Source: Prunus persica
Taxonomy: Eukaryota; Streptophyta; Magnoliopsida; Rosales; Rosaceae
Assembly: GCF_000346465.2 (NCBI RefSeq)
Contig: NC_034012.1
Span: 1,699,134 to 1,763,133 of the forward strand
DNA: 64,000 bases
Direction: 5' to 3'
Shown: positions 47,187 through 58,600 of the stretch, piece by piece
Layout: each line of letters opens with the position of its first letter
How positions within the stretch are numbered: the stretch's first letter is position 1
Notes under the pieces: generated by a model
What the model was told of the DNA's origin: nothing
Seen by the model: the letters and a program-made list of their open reading frames with translations, nothing else
Databases searched by the model: none
Translations under genes and position numbers: made by a program

Positions 47187-49698
47187 ATGGCGTCAACGAA
47201 ACGCGTAGCTCCTAGTGAAGACGAACATCAGGAGGCCTCGAAGAAGACCAAGGTCGACGATGACGTGCCGTCTTTCTCGTCTTGTTCAGAATCGAGCCGG
47301 AAGCAACGCGTGGCTCTCAATTGTGCCGATTGTGCCCTAGGTATTTGAATTTCCTGGTTCTTGTTTCGAATTTAGTGAATGTAGCGTGAAACCCTAAACC
47401 CTGAAACTAATGTTTTCTGTGATTGATGATGTGAATTGTTTTCTTGCGTTAAGATTTTATAATCGAAGGCGATGAGCTTAAAGGATATGGACTTCACGAG
47501 CAGGGCTTTGCTTACTGCTGGTCTGGCGCTCGAGCGAATGTGGGTATAGCTGGAGGGAAGTACTGTTTTGGTTGCAAGGTCGTATCTTTGCAGACTGTTG
47601 ATATGGAGGACACTGCTCCTGATAGACAGAATCTATGCCGCCTTGGAATTTCTCGAGGGGACGAAGCAGTTGGAAACCTTGGGGAGACAGCGTACAGCTT
47701 TGGGTATGGGGGCACAGGAACATTCTCACATGGTGGCAAGTTTTCAGATTATGGTGAGAAGTTCGGGCTCGGCGATACCATTGTTTGTTCTGTCAATCTT
47801 GAAGATAAATCTATGGCTTCCATTGGTTTCTCCAAGAATGGAAAATGGTTGGGTAGAGCAACGTACTTTGATGTTTCTGCTTTGGGTCTTTCAGTGGCGG
47901 ATTCGCCGGAGAGGAAGATGCCATGGCAATCAGCGGTTTTCCCACATGTTTTGTTGAAAAATGTGGTGGTGGAGTTGCAGTTCAGTGTTGAAGATGGCCT
48001 TGTTGCTGAAGAGGGTTTCAAGCCTTGGGCGTCTGCACTGGAGGATGGAAATGCAGTTATTGGACCCCTTTTTTCTGACCCGAGGGACTGTGAGGTGGTT
48101 ATGATGGTAGGTTTGCCTGGGTCTGGCAAAACAACTTGGGCCGAAAATTGGGTGAAAGAGCACCCTGAGAAGCGTTATGTTTTGCTTGGAACAAATTTAG
48201 TTCTCGATCAAATGAAGGTGGGTATGGTTGTTTTATGTTCTTTGTTTTGTTCCATTATCACCATTCTAATGTACCTGCTATAGCTTCTAGTGGTGTTTGT
48301 TTTATCGATAAGTATTTCATTGCAGAATGTGAAACTGTGTGCAGGTGCCAGGGCTTTTGCGTAGGAACAATTATGGGGAACGGTTTGATTGTCTGATGAA
48401 TCGAGCAACTGAAATTTTTAACATCATTTTATCCAGAGCAGCCACCACACCTCGTAATTACATTATTGATCAGACAAATGTGTACAAGAGTGCTCGTAAC
48501 CGTAAACTTAAACAATTTGCTCTCTTCCGAAAGGTTGCTACCCGTCCATGATGAATTTATATGGCAAGAGTTGTATTTTGCTTGTTTAATCTATATGGAT
48601 AATTTTCTATTTCAGATTGCTGTTGTGGTGTTTCCAAGCCCCGAAGAGCTAAATGTTCGTTCTAAGAAAAGAGCGAAAGAAATGGGAAAGGAAGTACCTG
48701 CTGATGCGGTAAATAATATGTTGGGTAATGGTGTGCCTTCACCAATTTTGTTAGTCTAATATTTATGTCTGTTTTCACTGAGACCCGTATAATGTTTTTG
48801 GCAGCCAATTTTATTTTACCTGTCTGCAAGGATATGCCTGGTTCAGATGAGTTTTTTGATCAGGTAAACTATTCACACACAGGACACTGTTATTGCACTT
48901 TTTATGTTTGTGGCTAATTCTTGTTTTCTTCTATAAGGTTATGTTTGTAGAACTCAACAGAGAAGAGTCACAGAGATATTTGGATGAGATGAAGCAGTCA
49001 CTTGCATGTAAATCTGATTGGAAGAACTCGAATAACTCTTCACCATATTCTGTTGGCCCTGGTTTTTTAATTTCACCATATTATGGGGAAAGTCCTGTGC
49101 AGCCCTCTTCACCGTATTCTGTTAGAAGCTATGTTCCTAACTTTTCACCAAATTATGGGGAAAGTCCTATGCAGCGATTTACTATGCCTCCTCTGCTGCC
49201 GCGTCGGCCTGTACCTGGGGCTGTTACTCCTTATGGATCTTATTCTGGCTATTTTGGCAGTTGCGGTGGTGTTACAGATCCTTACCAGAGTTATGGGCCA
49301 GGTGAACCCCACAGCAGGCAAAATATCGAACGCAATAGTACCACTTTTGATGCTGCCACTAACCCCTACAGTAGTAGTACGATTGTACCCTCGCTGGTAG
49401 GAAGTGCAATGACTTCATTCACAGGCAATAATCCTGGATATCCGAGAGCTGCAGCTCCTCAGGATCCAAGAGCACCCACATTTCTTCCCAGTCCTTCCCC
49501 ACCTGCATATGGAGGTAGCTTCATTATAAATTATCGTTACCTGTATCTTTAGAAGATTTATATTATCCTTATTGTTTAATTGGCTACGGTTCAGGCTTAC
49601 CTTTTGGAACTCCAGCTCCTAGACCTCCATATGGAAATTCTCCTGTTAACACTGCATATCCTGGACGCTATCCCCAACCTGGTCCGAGGTACTACTGA
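47187..49698 (+). CDS. HNRNPUL-like: hnRNP U-like protein (SPRY plus P-loop kinase-like domain)
   Basis: Seven exons encode 651 residues: 47187-47340, 47454-48217, 48345-48533, 48616-48724, 48805-48863, 48938-49514, 49595-49698. A SPRY/B30.2 domain covers about 52-240 (FAYCWSGARANVGI, LGISRGDEAVGNLGE, SYGYGGTG-type segment, IGFSKNGKWLG). A polynucleotide-kinase-like ATPase domain follows, with Walker A GLPGSGKTTW (about 270) and DQTNVYKSARNRKLKQF. The last 200 residues are disordered, rich in Pro, Tyr, Gly and Ser. Animal hnRNP U proteins bind RNA and chromatin; in plants the function is little known, so RNA binding is inferred. The N-terminal SAP domain of animal hnRNP U is missing. The exon 4 donor at 48725 was chosen because it restores the conserved MLANFILP. 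Confidence 0.9.
49040..49172 (+). repeat. In-frame tandem duplication in the hnRNP U-like tail
   Basis: Two copies of a roughly 70-bp unit encode SSPYSV, a spacer, then SPYYGESPVQ and SPNYGESPMQ. Both the DNA and protein copies are similar, indicating a fairly recent duplication within the disordered tail. Confidence 0.75.
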
Positions 49699-50920
49699 TC
49701 TCTGTACAGATTTGACGGTCCTTCTTTTGACGCCATAGGCTACCCCCCAAGTTGGATTATTCATGAAAGGGGAAGAACTGGAAGACAGATCAGGTTTCAT
49801 GAACTGCTGCCTCTTGTAAGCGTCGTTGCGTAGGATGATAGGACCAGCTCTCCTTTCTTTGATCCTTTTTTTGTTTTCGGATATATGAAAGAAATCCTAT
49901 TAAGATTTGAAGGGAGAGGGAGGGAGTGCGGGACTTGAACTAGTTGTATCTATTCTACTCTGGTTTGTATATGACAGCATTTTGGTTCTTCACCTAGTGC
50001 CCTTATTTTCTGACTGAATGATCAATGACACTTGTGTTCATTAACAGTTAATCATACAATCATGTTATAACATTGTAGTTACGTTGCATGCTTGCGGTGG
50101 GAAATTAGCTAATTGAAGGACTCTGCTTGTTTTGACACTTGTTTTCCTGATAATTTATCCCAGCATGTAAATCTGTGCTCGGATAACGATTTGAGCTTTC
50201 CAGTTTTCACATGGTGATGAGTGATGACTTTAGGGTTAAGCAATACAGCACATGCATTGGACAACAGTTTAGGGACCGGCCATAGCTGACGAGGTCGCTT
50301 GGTGTGTTGACATTGAAGGGTCCCAAACCATGTGATGAGGCCTTCTGAAAGTTTTTGTGATCCATTTGGCTTTTGAACAATGATTTTTTGGGGGGGGTGG
50401 GGGGGGGAGGGAGTGTGGTGTGGTGGTTAGATTCGTTGTCTGCCACAACTAACAACGCACATCAATTTTGCCTTTATAGCATGGTTTCCTGTCTAGAAGC
50501 AGCTCCTCTGTCGTTTCATTTTCCGTTTCATACCATACCAGTAGAAGAATAGAAGCCTTCAAAGCAAGGGCGGAACTAGGAATTTTTTAGTGGGTGGGCT
50601 AGTTAAAATTCAAAGCGTTGTTTGGAAATGGAATGGAAAATGAATATTGTCTCGTCCTCTTTCTCTCTCTGGCTCTCTGAGTCTGGATGATTATAATCGC
50701 TCAATGAATTCCTTTATTTCATTTATTTATATCATGCATCTGCATTAACCCATACATGCCGAAATGCAAACAGAGCAGCACTCTTTGGCTTTGGTTGATA
50801 TTTCTTCTTGTTTCACATCCAGTCCAATCATAACTACTCTGCATTATTTTCTTGAAAGTCAAGCTAAGGATTTAGTGGTAGAGCCCAGAGTCCAGAGAGG
50901 CCTGTTTATAATTGACTGAT

Positions 50921-50967
<47 letters not shown>

Positions 50968-52045
50968 ATCCTAAAAAGCGAAAAAGAAACCTCCACTTTT
51001 TATTTGTAGTTGCCCTCTTCTTTTTTGGGCACTGAAAAGCCATTGTTGGTACACCATAGCCTTTACTAGCATGTGCATGGTGAGCAAAGTGGAATGCCAT
51101 TCTCATACCATATGACTTTGATGTCGCTCACCCTCTTAACCACAGAAATACTTCCCTAACCCAATTGCTATTGCCCTTTCTTTAAATCTCTCTCCTCCTC
51201 TGATAAGTGACAAGAGGATAGAGAAACCAACAATATAGGTTAGTGAGTAGTTAAATTTAGGTTGCTTCTGCTTGCTTCTTGGCAGCTAAGAACGCACCTT
51301 AGTTTGAACTTCATGGCCAAGAAACCGACAATACGCGTTGTCATATGGCCATAACTCATGCTTGTTGATATGCCCAAATCCAATTACTTGGTTTTGAATA
51401 TTTAGTTGATTACTTGGTTTTAAATTAAAGTAAATGACAAAAACAATTAAAAGTTAACATGGAAAACCAAAGAACCTCCTAATGAGGGCTGGTTGACGTT
51501 TCCGATGATTGGACCTTTTTGGGTCCTGCTTGCTCTCTGAGATGAGATTATTAAGTGAATGTGACAGATTAAATTCATGAATGAACATAATTAAAAAAGC
51601 AAACATCTTTTAAGGTTGATATTTACAGTAGATTTCATGGGACAAAGGTCACCTTGGTAAATGCATATCACAGACAGACAGAGCACACAACCATGGCAGA
51701 TGGCACCCACCCACCACTACCACTCCCCTCCCCTCCCCTCCCCTCCTACTCTCAATAATAATATTCCGTGTCGTCATTTTCTCGTTCATTAAATTAATTT
51801 AATGTAATTTAAACAGTCGCCTGTATAAAAACTTAAAAAGGCTTGTAAACCCCACAACCCAATCCTTCTTCTAATAACCCTACCTCCTCTTTATCCATCG
51901 CTCTCCTCCTGCGCCTTCTTTTACCCCCATATCCAAGCTTGGCTGTTGGCTCTTTTTCCCTCTTTTTCCTCTCCCACTACTTAATGGGATTTGGACCATT
52001 CGATCCTCTACTCGTCGCTTTCTCTTGAGAAAGTTTGTATCTTTC
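49699..52045. other. hnRNP U-like 3' flank and promoter of the membrane-protein gene
   Basis: No gene supported over about 2.3 kb. Simple sequence: a G-rich tract (50390-50412), a (TA)n-(GA)n composite microsatellite (50921-50959) and four CCCCT units (51726-51748). TATAAAAA near 51824 is a likely TATA box for the gene starting at 52046. Confidence 0.55.
50921..50959. repeat. (TA)n(GA)n compound microsatellite
   Basis: A run of TA units passes directly into a run of GA units. Confidence 0.9.
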
Positions 52046-52984
52046 ATGGAAGAAGATGCGAGTCTTATGATGTGCCAATTGAATTCCATTTCCGACTTCG
52101 TATTCACTGAAACCATGATCAGCTTTTGTGCTTCTGTTACCTCAAGTCCTCTGTTTTCAAGCATTGTCACTCTCTACGCTCTGATCCTCCTCTATTTCCC
52201 GTACCATTTCATCAGAATTGTTTTCTCACCAGTGCCGATCATAACAGGAATTCTCTTACTCACAATTCTACGACTTGGCGCTGTTCAAAGATTTGAAGGC
52301 GATGAACACAGAGAAAAGGAAGACAATTCTTGCCTGCTCGAAACAGAGTGTACCAAAACCAACGAGAGCAAAGAATGCAATGAGGAAAACAAAGAAAACA
52401 GGGGAAGCACGAGCACCTCCATTCAAAGAACCGAAGTCCAAGAGCAAATCCCAACTTCACCAGAAGCTCAAGATCACAGCTTTTTCACCTACCAATCCGA
52501 GACGGACTCCGAAAGCGAAATGGGTTTTGATCCGAACCCTTGTTTTGAAGACTTTTTCGTCGAGTGGAACCTGAAGGCGCCATTAGAGGTCATTTATGAA
52601 GAGAATGAAGGTGAAGAAGATGAGATGGATCGTAATGGAAATGACCCGAATTCGAAACCAGAGCAAGAAAGCCAAGTTCAGGGTCTTGAAAGGTACCCTT
52701 CGTTGTCTATGTATTACCCGGAGTCGGACTCGGATAGCTCATCGGACGGCGGGTATTCGGTGACCGGAGTTTGGGACTCGCCGGAGACCATGTGCTTCAG
52801 GTGGGAAGAGGAAGACAGAGAAGGGTTGATAGAGATTGCTTTGGAGGAAAATTCAAAGAGAGGCATGGATTTTCAAGTTGATCACGAGGAAGAGAATTTG
52901 ATAGAGATTGATATATCTCCGACGAGAAACAATGAATATTGTGGCAAGAAATGGCTGTTTTCCGGCGAGGTTAGGTTCAGCTAA
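52046..52984 (+). CDS. Plant membrane protein of unknown function with acidic C-terminal domain
   Basis: An intronless gene for 312 residues that I cannot assign to a named family. Two hydrophobic segments lie near the N-terminus (about 34-58, SIVTLYALILLYFPYHFI; about 61-80, VPIITGILLLTILRLGAV). They are followed by a long, strongly acidic and serine-rich soluble part with Glu-rich runs (EENEGEEDEMD) and repeated Ser-Asp motifs (SDSDSSSDGGYS). The ATG at 52046 is used because the upstream extension would need a TTG start. A TATA box and leader lie about 200 bp upstream. By position it could match the uncharacterised At4g21500 membrane protein, remembered only from gene order. The role is unknown. 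Confidence 0.8.
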   Translation: MEEDASLMMCQLNSISDFVFTETMISFCASVTSSPLFSSIVTLYALILLYFPYHFIRIVFSPVPIITGILLLTILRLGAVQRFEGDEHREKEDNSCLLETECTKTNESKECNEENKENRGSTSTSIQRTEVQEQIPTSPEAQDHSFFTYQSETDSESEMGFDPNPCFEDFFVEWNLKAPLEVIYEENEGEEDEMDRNGNDPNSKPEQESQVQGLERYPSLSMYYPESDSDSSSDGGYSVTGVWDSPETMCFRWEEEDREGLIEIALEENSKRGMDFQVDHEEENLIEIDISPTRNNEYCGKKWLFSGEVRFS

Positions 52985-53868
52985 TGTTAGGGTTAATAAT
53001 GGAATTAATATATTAATACAAGATGGATTGTGAAAATTTGAGTGTTTTGGGACGTTGGGATTTTGGGGTGTTGAGTCGAGGGATGTTTGCGTAATGGTTT
53101 ACCGTTGTATTATACCAAGGTTCAAGTACATATTAATCACTAATCCAGAGGTTTAAATGTTTGATTGGTTACTATCGCTTAAATTTTTTTTAAATGTTTG
53201 ATTTGGAATGCATAATATGCCCCTATACATTTTATTTTCGATTAGACCAATGACTAGTTGTCACCTTGATAAGGTTTGAGAGACACGTGGAGGCTAATGT
53301 GGTGGTGGTGGAATTTTCAACGTTTGGTCCGAAGTGCACCTTTGATAAGGAGGTGGCGGAGGAGGAGGAGGAGGAGGCAACAAAGTCGTGTACATGAACA
53401 TTGGCATTTTGGAATTGTTGGAGATTTGATGCATCATGCATGCACAGAAGGAGGGCTGGGGACAATCTCACATCAAGATAGTGATCCCAATTTTAGATGT
53501 TTGCGGCCTCGTCAAAGGCTCAAATCAAGAACCAAAGCCTTACTTATTGGTTCTCATCAATGTGAATTATCATGCATTTTCTGGAGAGGAATGTTGGTGT
53601 CATAAATTCTAGGCACACCAAAACTCAGCTTAAACAGTCTGCTTCAGCCTGATGCATTTGGGCTCTTCATATAGAAATTGGGCTTAGGATGGCCTTGGTC
53701 CAGTTTCTGGATCAATTTACCTCAAGAACTCTATTATGACACTTAGGTGATGTCCTATTTCTTAATCGTTGGATAAAGTTAATTAATTTAATCAAACGAT
53801 TAAGAGATACCTAAACCCAAGCCTAATAACCACGAGCCTATGAATTTATTTTTTAATATTAAAAAAAA
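52985..53868. other. Intergenic, with an open segment of unknown origin
   Basis: Mostly AT-rich. Bases 53278-53397 are open on the plus strand, reading HVEANVVVVEFSTFGPK, CTFDKEVAEEEEEE and ending TKSCT then stop, but there is no start codon nearby. It may be the remnant of an exon, but I do not recognise the family. Confidence 0.4.
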
Positions 53869-54063
53869 GAATAATACTACTCTTTCCATATTTATATACC
53901 ACATTCTCATACCATCTTATATAGTAAATAAGGTGTACAACCACATCAATTAAAAAATATCAATAAATCATAAGAAAAATGTTAAATTAGTTTTAATTGA
54001 TATGATTATACACATCATCTGTCACATAAGGTGGTATGAGAATATGGTATGAGTATTACTCTT
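53869..54063. mobile_element. Short foldback MITE
   Basis: A 195-bp element whose two halves pair: AATACT..., ATTCTCATACCA, CTTAT, TACA and ATCAATTAAAA on the left recur inverted on the right (TTTTAATTGATAT, GGTGGTATGAGAATATGGTATGAG, TATTACTC). Similar TTAAAAAA sequence flanks both sides and may be an 8-bp target duplication, which would point to the hAT superfamily. No coding capacity. Confidence 0.65.
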
Positions 54064-55627
54064 TTAAAAAACCTATGAATTTGGTATACATTTCCATCAG
54101 TTTCAGTCAAGTTTCCAAAGGAAATAGAATGAATGAGGAAGTGATGACATTTGTTGCTAACCGTCAAATAAAATAAAAAAGAACAACTTATATCAAACTT
54201 GTTTGGTAACTCGACTTGTACTAATATTTTAGTCAATGTTTGGTGAATTTATAAAAAATGAAAAAAACTAAACTTATTAAATTATAGAATAATCCAATAT
54301 ATTATGTCTTGTAAATCTCAAATAGAGAAATAAAATTTATACAAATTAATTTGGATTCAATTCCAATCTAATTCAAACGAAATGGAGTTGGGCAGCTGAT
54401 TTGGTTCAGCATGGAGAATGCGATTCTTCATGCTTTTGACCTGTAGGCGTATATGCTAAGAATATTATATATCACATGCAAATTTCATCCCACCAACTGT
54501 TGGAGTAATTGAACATGATACGTGGGTTGACCAATGACCAACGAGTAGCAGCAAGCAAAGCAACCAACAAACTTTGAAACTTTATTGTAATTTGACACAT
54601 TTCTAAACCCATCATTGTAATTTTGCTTATACTCTCATCAATCTCTCTCTTTCAATATGACAGCTGCCATGTGTACTCAACAAAAAGAGTGTCCTAAAAA
54701 ATACGTATACGTCGAAGTATTAGATTTCTAATAAATGAATACAAAGCTAGTATTTCTTTCTTGTGCCCAGCATTCAGAAAGAAAATAAATAAAAAAGCGT
54801 CACAGAATCTAACATATTACGAGGTGTAAAAGTCAAATGCAGACATCTTGGAAAGTGAAAAGCATGTTTCAGAAAATTGGTCAAAATGTCTTTTCGTCTA
54901 ACCTCGAGATTTAGTCTAATAAAGGCCACAAAACCATAAAATAATAAAATAATAAAAGTCGAGGTTTAAATTTAATGAGCCTGTATCAAAAAAAATAAAA
55001 TAAAATAAAATAAAAGATTTGGTGTATTCCGGTAATTCTGGGGTGCATATGCTCTCAAATACAGCTAAGGTGTACTTTCGCTTGGCGGAAAGCCATGTGG
55101 CATGTGATGATGTCAATGTGTCTTTTTCTTTCCTTGACCTAATTCATATATTTCTTTTTATAAAAAATACAAAATAAGAAAGAGGCGTGAATTGCTCTGT
55201 GCATCAATTTGATCACGCAGCCTCTTCAGCGTCCAGCCCATCAGTGGGGCCCACCAGGGCGGACGTGTCAAAACCGGTACAAAGAAAGCGATTCGCTTCT
55301 TGCCCGCCTCACACGTGCTAAGGTTTTGCCTTGCGCTCCAAGTCGGCGCTCGAGAGCAAATCTGGAAACCTCCCAAACACACACGCATCACGTTCTCCAA
55401 CCTCTCCGGATTCTTTTGACATATATATATTTGAAGCTTCTTTTGACACATATATATTTGAAGCTTCTTTTTCACACATTCCTACATTATAGGCAAAGCC
55501 GCGTCTCTCTCTCTCTCTCTCTGTTTTTTCCTCTGTAACTTCCCTCTTCTTCTTCCCTCTGCTTCTCTCTGTTTTGTGCCTTTTCGGCTGTAGATCTGAG
55601 CGCCGAAAAGCTTGAAAGCAGTGAAAA
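54064..55627. other. Intergenic region and NDB promoter/leader
   Basis: AT-rich, no gene seen. A TAAAA-rich run lies near 54990-55013. A short direct repeat with ATATATATTTGAAGCTTCTTTT lies at 55420-55471, and a CT-rich leader with (CT)n at 55505-55521 precedes the NDB start codon. Confidence 0.5.
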
Positions 55628-58600
55628 ATGAGAGGTTTCGCTTTCTTCGATAGAGTTTCTAGAGCTTTCCATGACTATCCTTCGGTTCCCAAAGTGCTCG
55701 TGGTCGTCGCCGTCAGGTATACTCACTTTCTCTGTCTATCATCTCTTTCATCTTCTACGCGTTTGCTTTGGTTTCCTATGCGTTTGTTCAGTTCTACATA
55801 TTTTTCTTGTACAAATTTTTACTTCTAATATTAGTATTTTTTTTTGGGCGATTTCTAATATTATGTATTGCGGTAGAATATGGACAGAATTTTAATTTTC
55901 TTATATGTTTAAATCGCTCAGTTTGGCGTATACTTTTATTAGAAGCTATATTATTGCTGTATTACTCCATTTGATTGCGTTTCCTTGCTCAAAAATATGT
56001 TCTCTGTTTTACACCATGCTGAAAAATATATGCTCTGTTTTATTCCGTAACGAAAAAAATACGTGCTCTGCCTTTTTTTTTTTTCGTTCCGATTTTGTTG
56101 GCAGTCTCTGGAGTCAATCAGATCTCTTGCACTTATTTCATACATATAGAAAATTGTGTAGGAAAGGCGAAATTTTAGGAAATTGGATTGCATTCACCTA
56201 ACCCTAAGGCATAGAGTTGCTATGAGCAGAATCACCATGCGCAGATTCATATCATTTGCCTATATAATGATGGCGAAACTATGTTAGCATACCAATAAAT
56301 TATGTTTGTGTAGTGTAAATTATGCCCAAAAGTAGTGAAGAAACAAAGACGTGGCCATTTCCTATTAAGAAAAAGAAATTTTGTACTTTCAATGCTTATT
56401 TGTAGATAAACTGTAAGATCAAAAGTAACCAAAAAAAAAAAGGCTCGTGCTGCTAACCCTTCAGAGGTCGAGAAACTGCATTTTTGTTATTGGTATGCTC
56501 ACATGATTATATGATGGTTTTGTCTCATGGCTGTTGCCGCAAAATGCAGTGGTTGCGGCCTTGTGGCTTACGCTGAGGCAAACCCTGAGCGAAAACTGGC
56601 CAGCAGCGCGCCTGTCCTAACTTCAGCTGAAGTGGACAATAAGAAAAAGAAGGTTGTGGTACTTGGAACTGGCTGGGCTGGAACAAGTTTCTTAAGGAAT
56701 CTGAAAAATCCAGATTATGAGGTTCATGTCATATCACCTCGGAATTACTTTGCCTTCACCCCTCTGCTACCAAGTGTTACCTGTGGTACAGTGGAAGCTC
56801 GCAGCATTGTTGAACCAATTCGAAAAATTGCTAGAAAGGTAATGGTTGGATAATAAATGTATCACTCTCTCTAACTGTTGGCGTTCAATAAATTGACAAT
56901 GGTTTTTTTTGGGGTACAGAAAACTGTAGGTGTTCAATTCAGTGAAGCTGCATGTCTCAAGATCGATGCAGTAAACCAGAAAATCTATTGCCGATCCAAT
57001 GTAGAAAACAATTTGAATGGACAAGAAGAGTTCGTTGTGGATTATGACTACCTTATAGTAGCTGTGGGAGCCAATGTTAATACATTCAATACTCCTGGTG
57101 TCGTTGAGAACTGCCATTTCTTGAAGGTAACTTCTTTGTGAACCTTGTACATTTATGTATCAATATGTTCCTGTAAGTTTTCTCTTGTGAAATCAAGATC
57201 CTCAGATCAGCTACTCCCAGTAGGACAAAGAAAGTGAATAAAGCTTTTTGGTTATAGGATTAATTGATGTATGCTTCTTTGTTGTTTTATTCATCTCGTG
57301 AAATTTACTTCTTCACGCAGGAAGTAGAAGATGCTCAAAAGATCCGAAGAACTGTTATTGATTGCTTCGAAAGGGCAAGCCTTCCAACTGTTAGCGATGA
57401 GGAGAAGAAGAGAATTCTTCATTTTGCTGTTGTTGGTGGTGGCCCAACTGGTGTGGAGTTTGCTGCAGCACTTCATGATTTCGTCAACGAGGATTTAGTC
57501 AAATTGTATCCCGGGGTCAAAGATCTAGTTAAAATAACACTTCTCGAGGCTGGAGATCATATTCTGAATATGTCAGTAAATAATCTCTCACATATAAACC
57601 TTCGTTATATATTTCGAAATAGTATTTTGTTGTTTAATCTAGCATTACCCTATGATAAGCATGCATTGATATACTTCAGCATTTTTATTATAATCTGACT
57701 GAAATGCATGTGTGCAGTTATTTCTTTGTGATCAATGACATTTTTTCACGTTTTTGCAGGTTTGATAAAAGAATCACAGCTTTTGCCGAAGAAAAATTTC
57801 AAAGAGATGGTATTAATGTGAAAACAGGATCCATGGTTGTGAAAGTAACTGAAAAAGAAATCTTTACCAAAGAATTGAAAAATGGAGGGGAAGTTTCGAC
57901 CATGCCTTATGGAATGGCACTCTGGTCAACTGGTGTAGGAACGCGTCCCTTCATAAAGGATTTCATGAGTCAAGTTGGTCAGGTGTGTTTGTCCTTCTTA
58001 TTGATGTTGTGTTGACTTCTCAGTCTTTAGAAATCCTATGAAGCTCAATTATATGTCTTTTACAAGTACATGTCACTCTTATTAAACAAGCATCTGTTCC
58101 TTAATGCACAGGCTAATCGACGGGTGTTAGCAACTGATGAATGGCTGCGAGTGGAGGGATGTGACAAAGTGTATGCAATTGGTGATTGTGCCACAATAAA
58201 TCAGCGCAAAGTCATGGTAACTGCCCCTGTTATTTCTCCAACGTGTATTTTTGTACCAAAGTTGCCAAAAATTGCAGTTTCCAGTAGACCTTTGTCTCAT
58301 CGTTCTTTTATTTGAGAAAAGTACGTTCAGCACAACCGTGGGATTTATTTTTCTCCTCATGGAATGGCTATTGTGAGATGACTACAACGTAGTGAACAGT
58401 TAAAACTGAAGGGGAATGGGATCATGGGAGTCATGAGAACCAGTTAATTTCTGGTTTCTATATTAGAATTGATAAGTAGACCAGTTCTTTGGTTCTCTAT
58501 TTGCTCTATGGAAATCTGTGTTCTTCCGTATTTTCTTGTTAATAAGGTAGTGAAGAAGTATAATCAACAAATTCTTTGATTTGCTAATGCTAAATTACCG

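Noticed and set aside
52025..52045. N-terminal extension of the membrane protein by seven codons
   Set aside because: It depends on a TTG start; the ATG at 52046 is the first true start in the frame.
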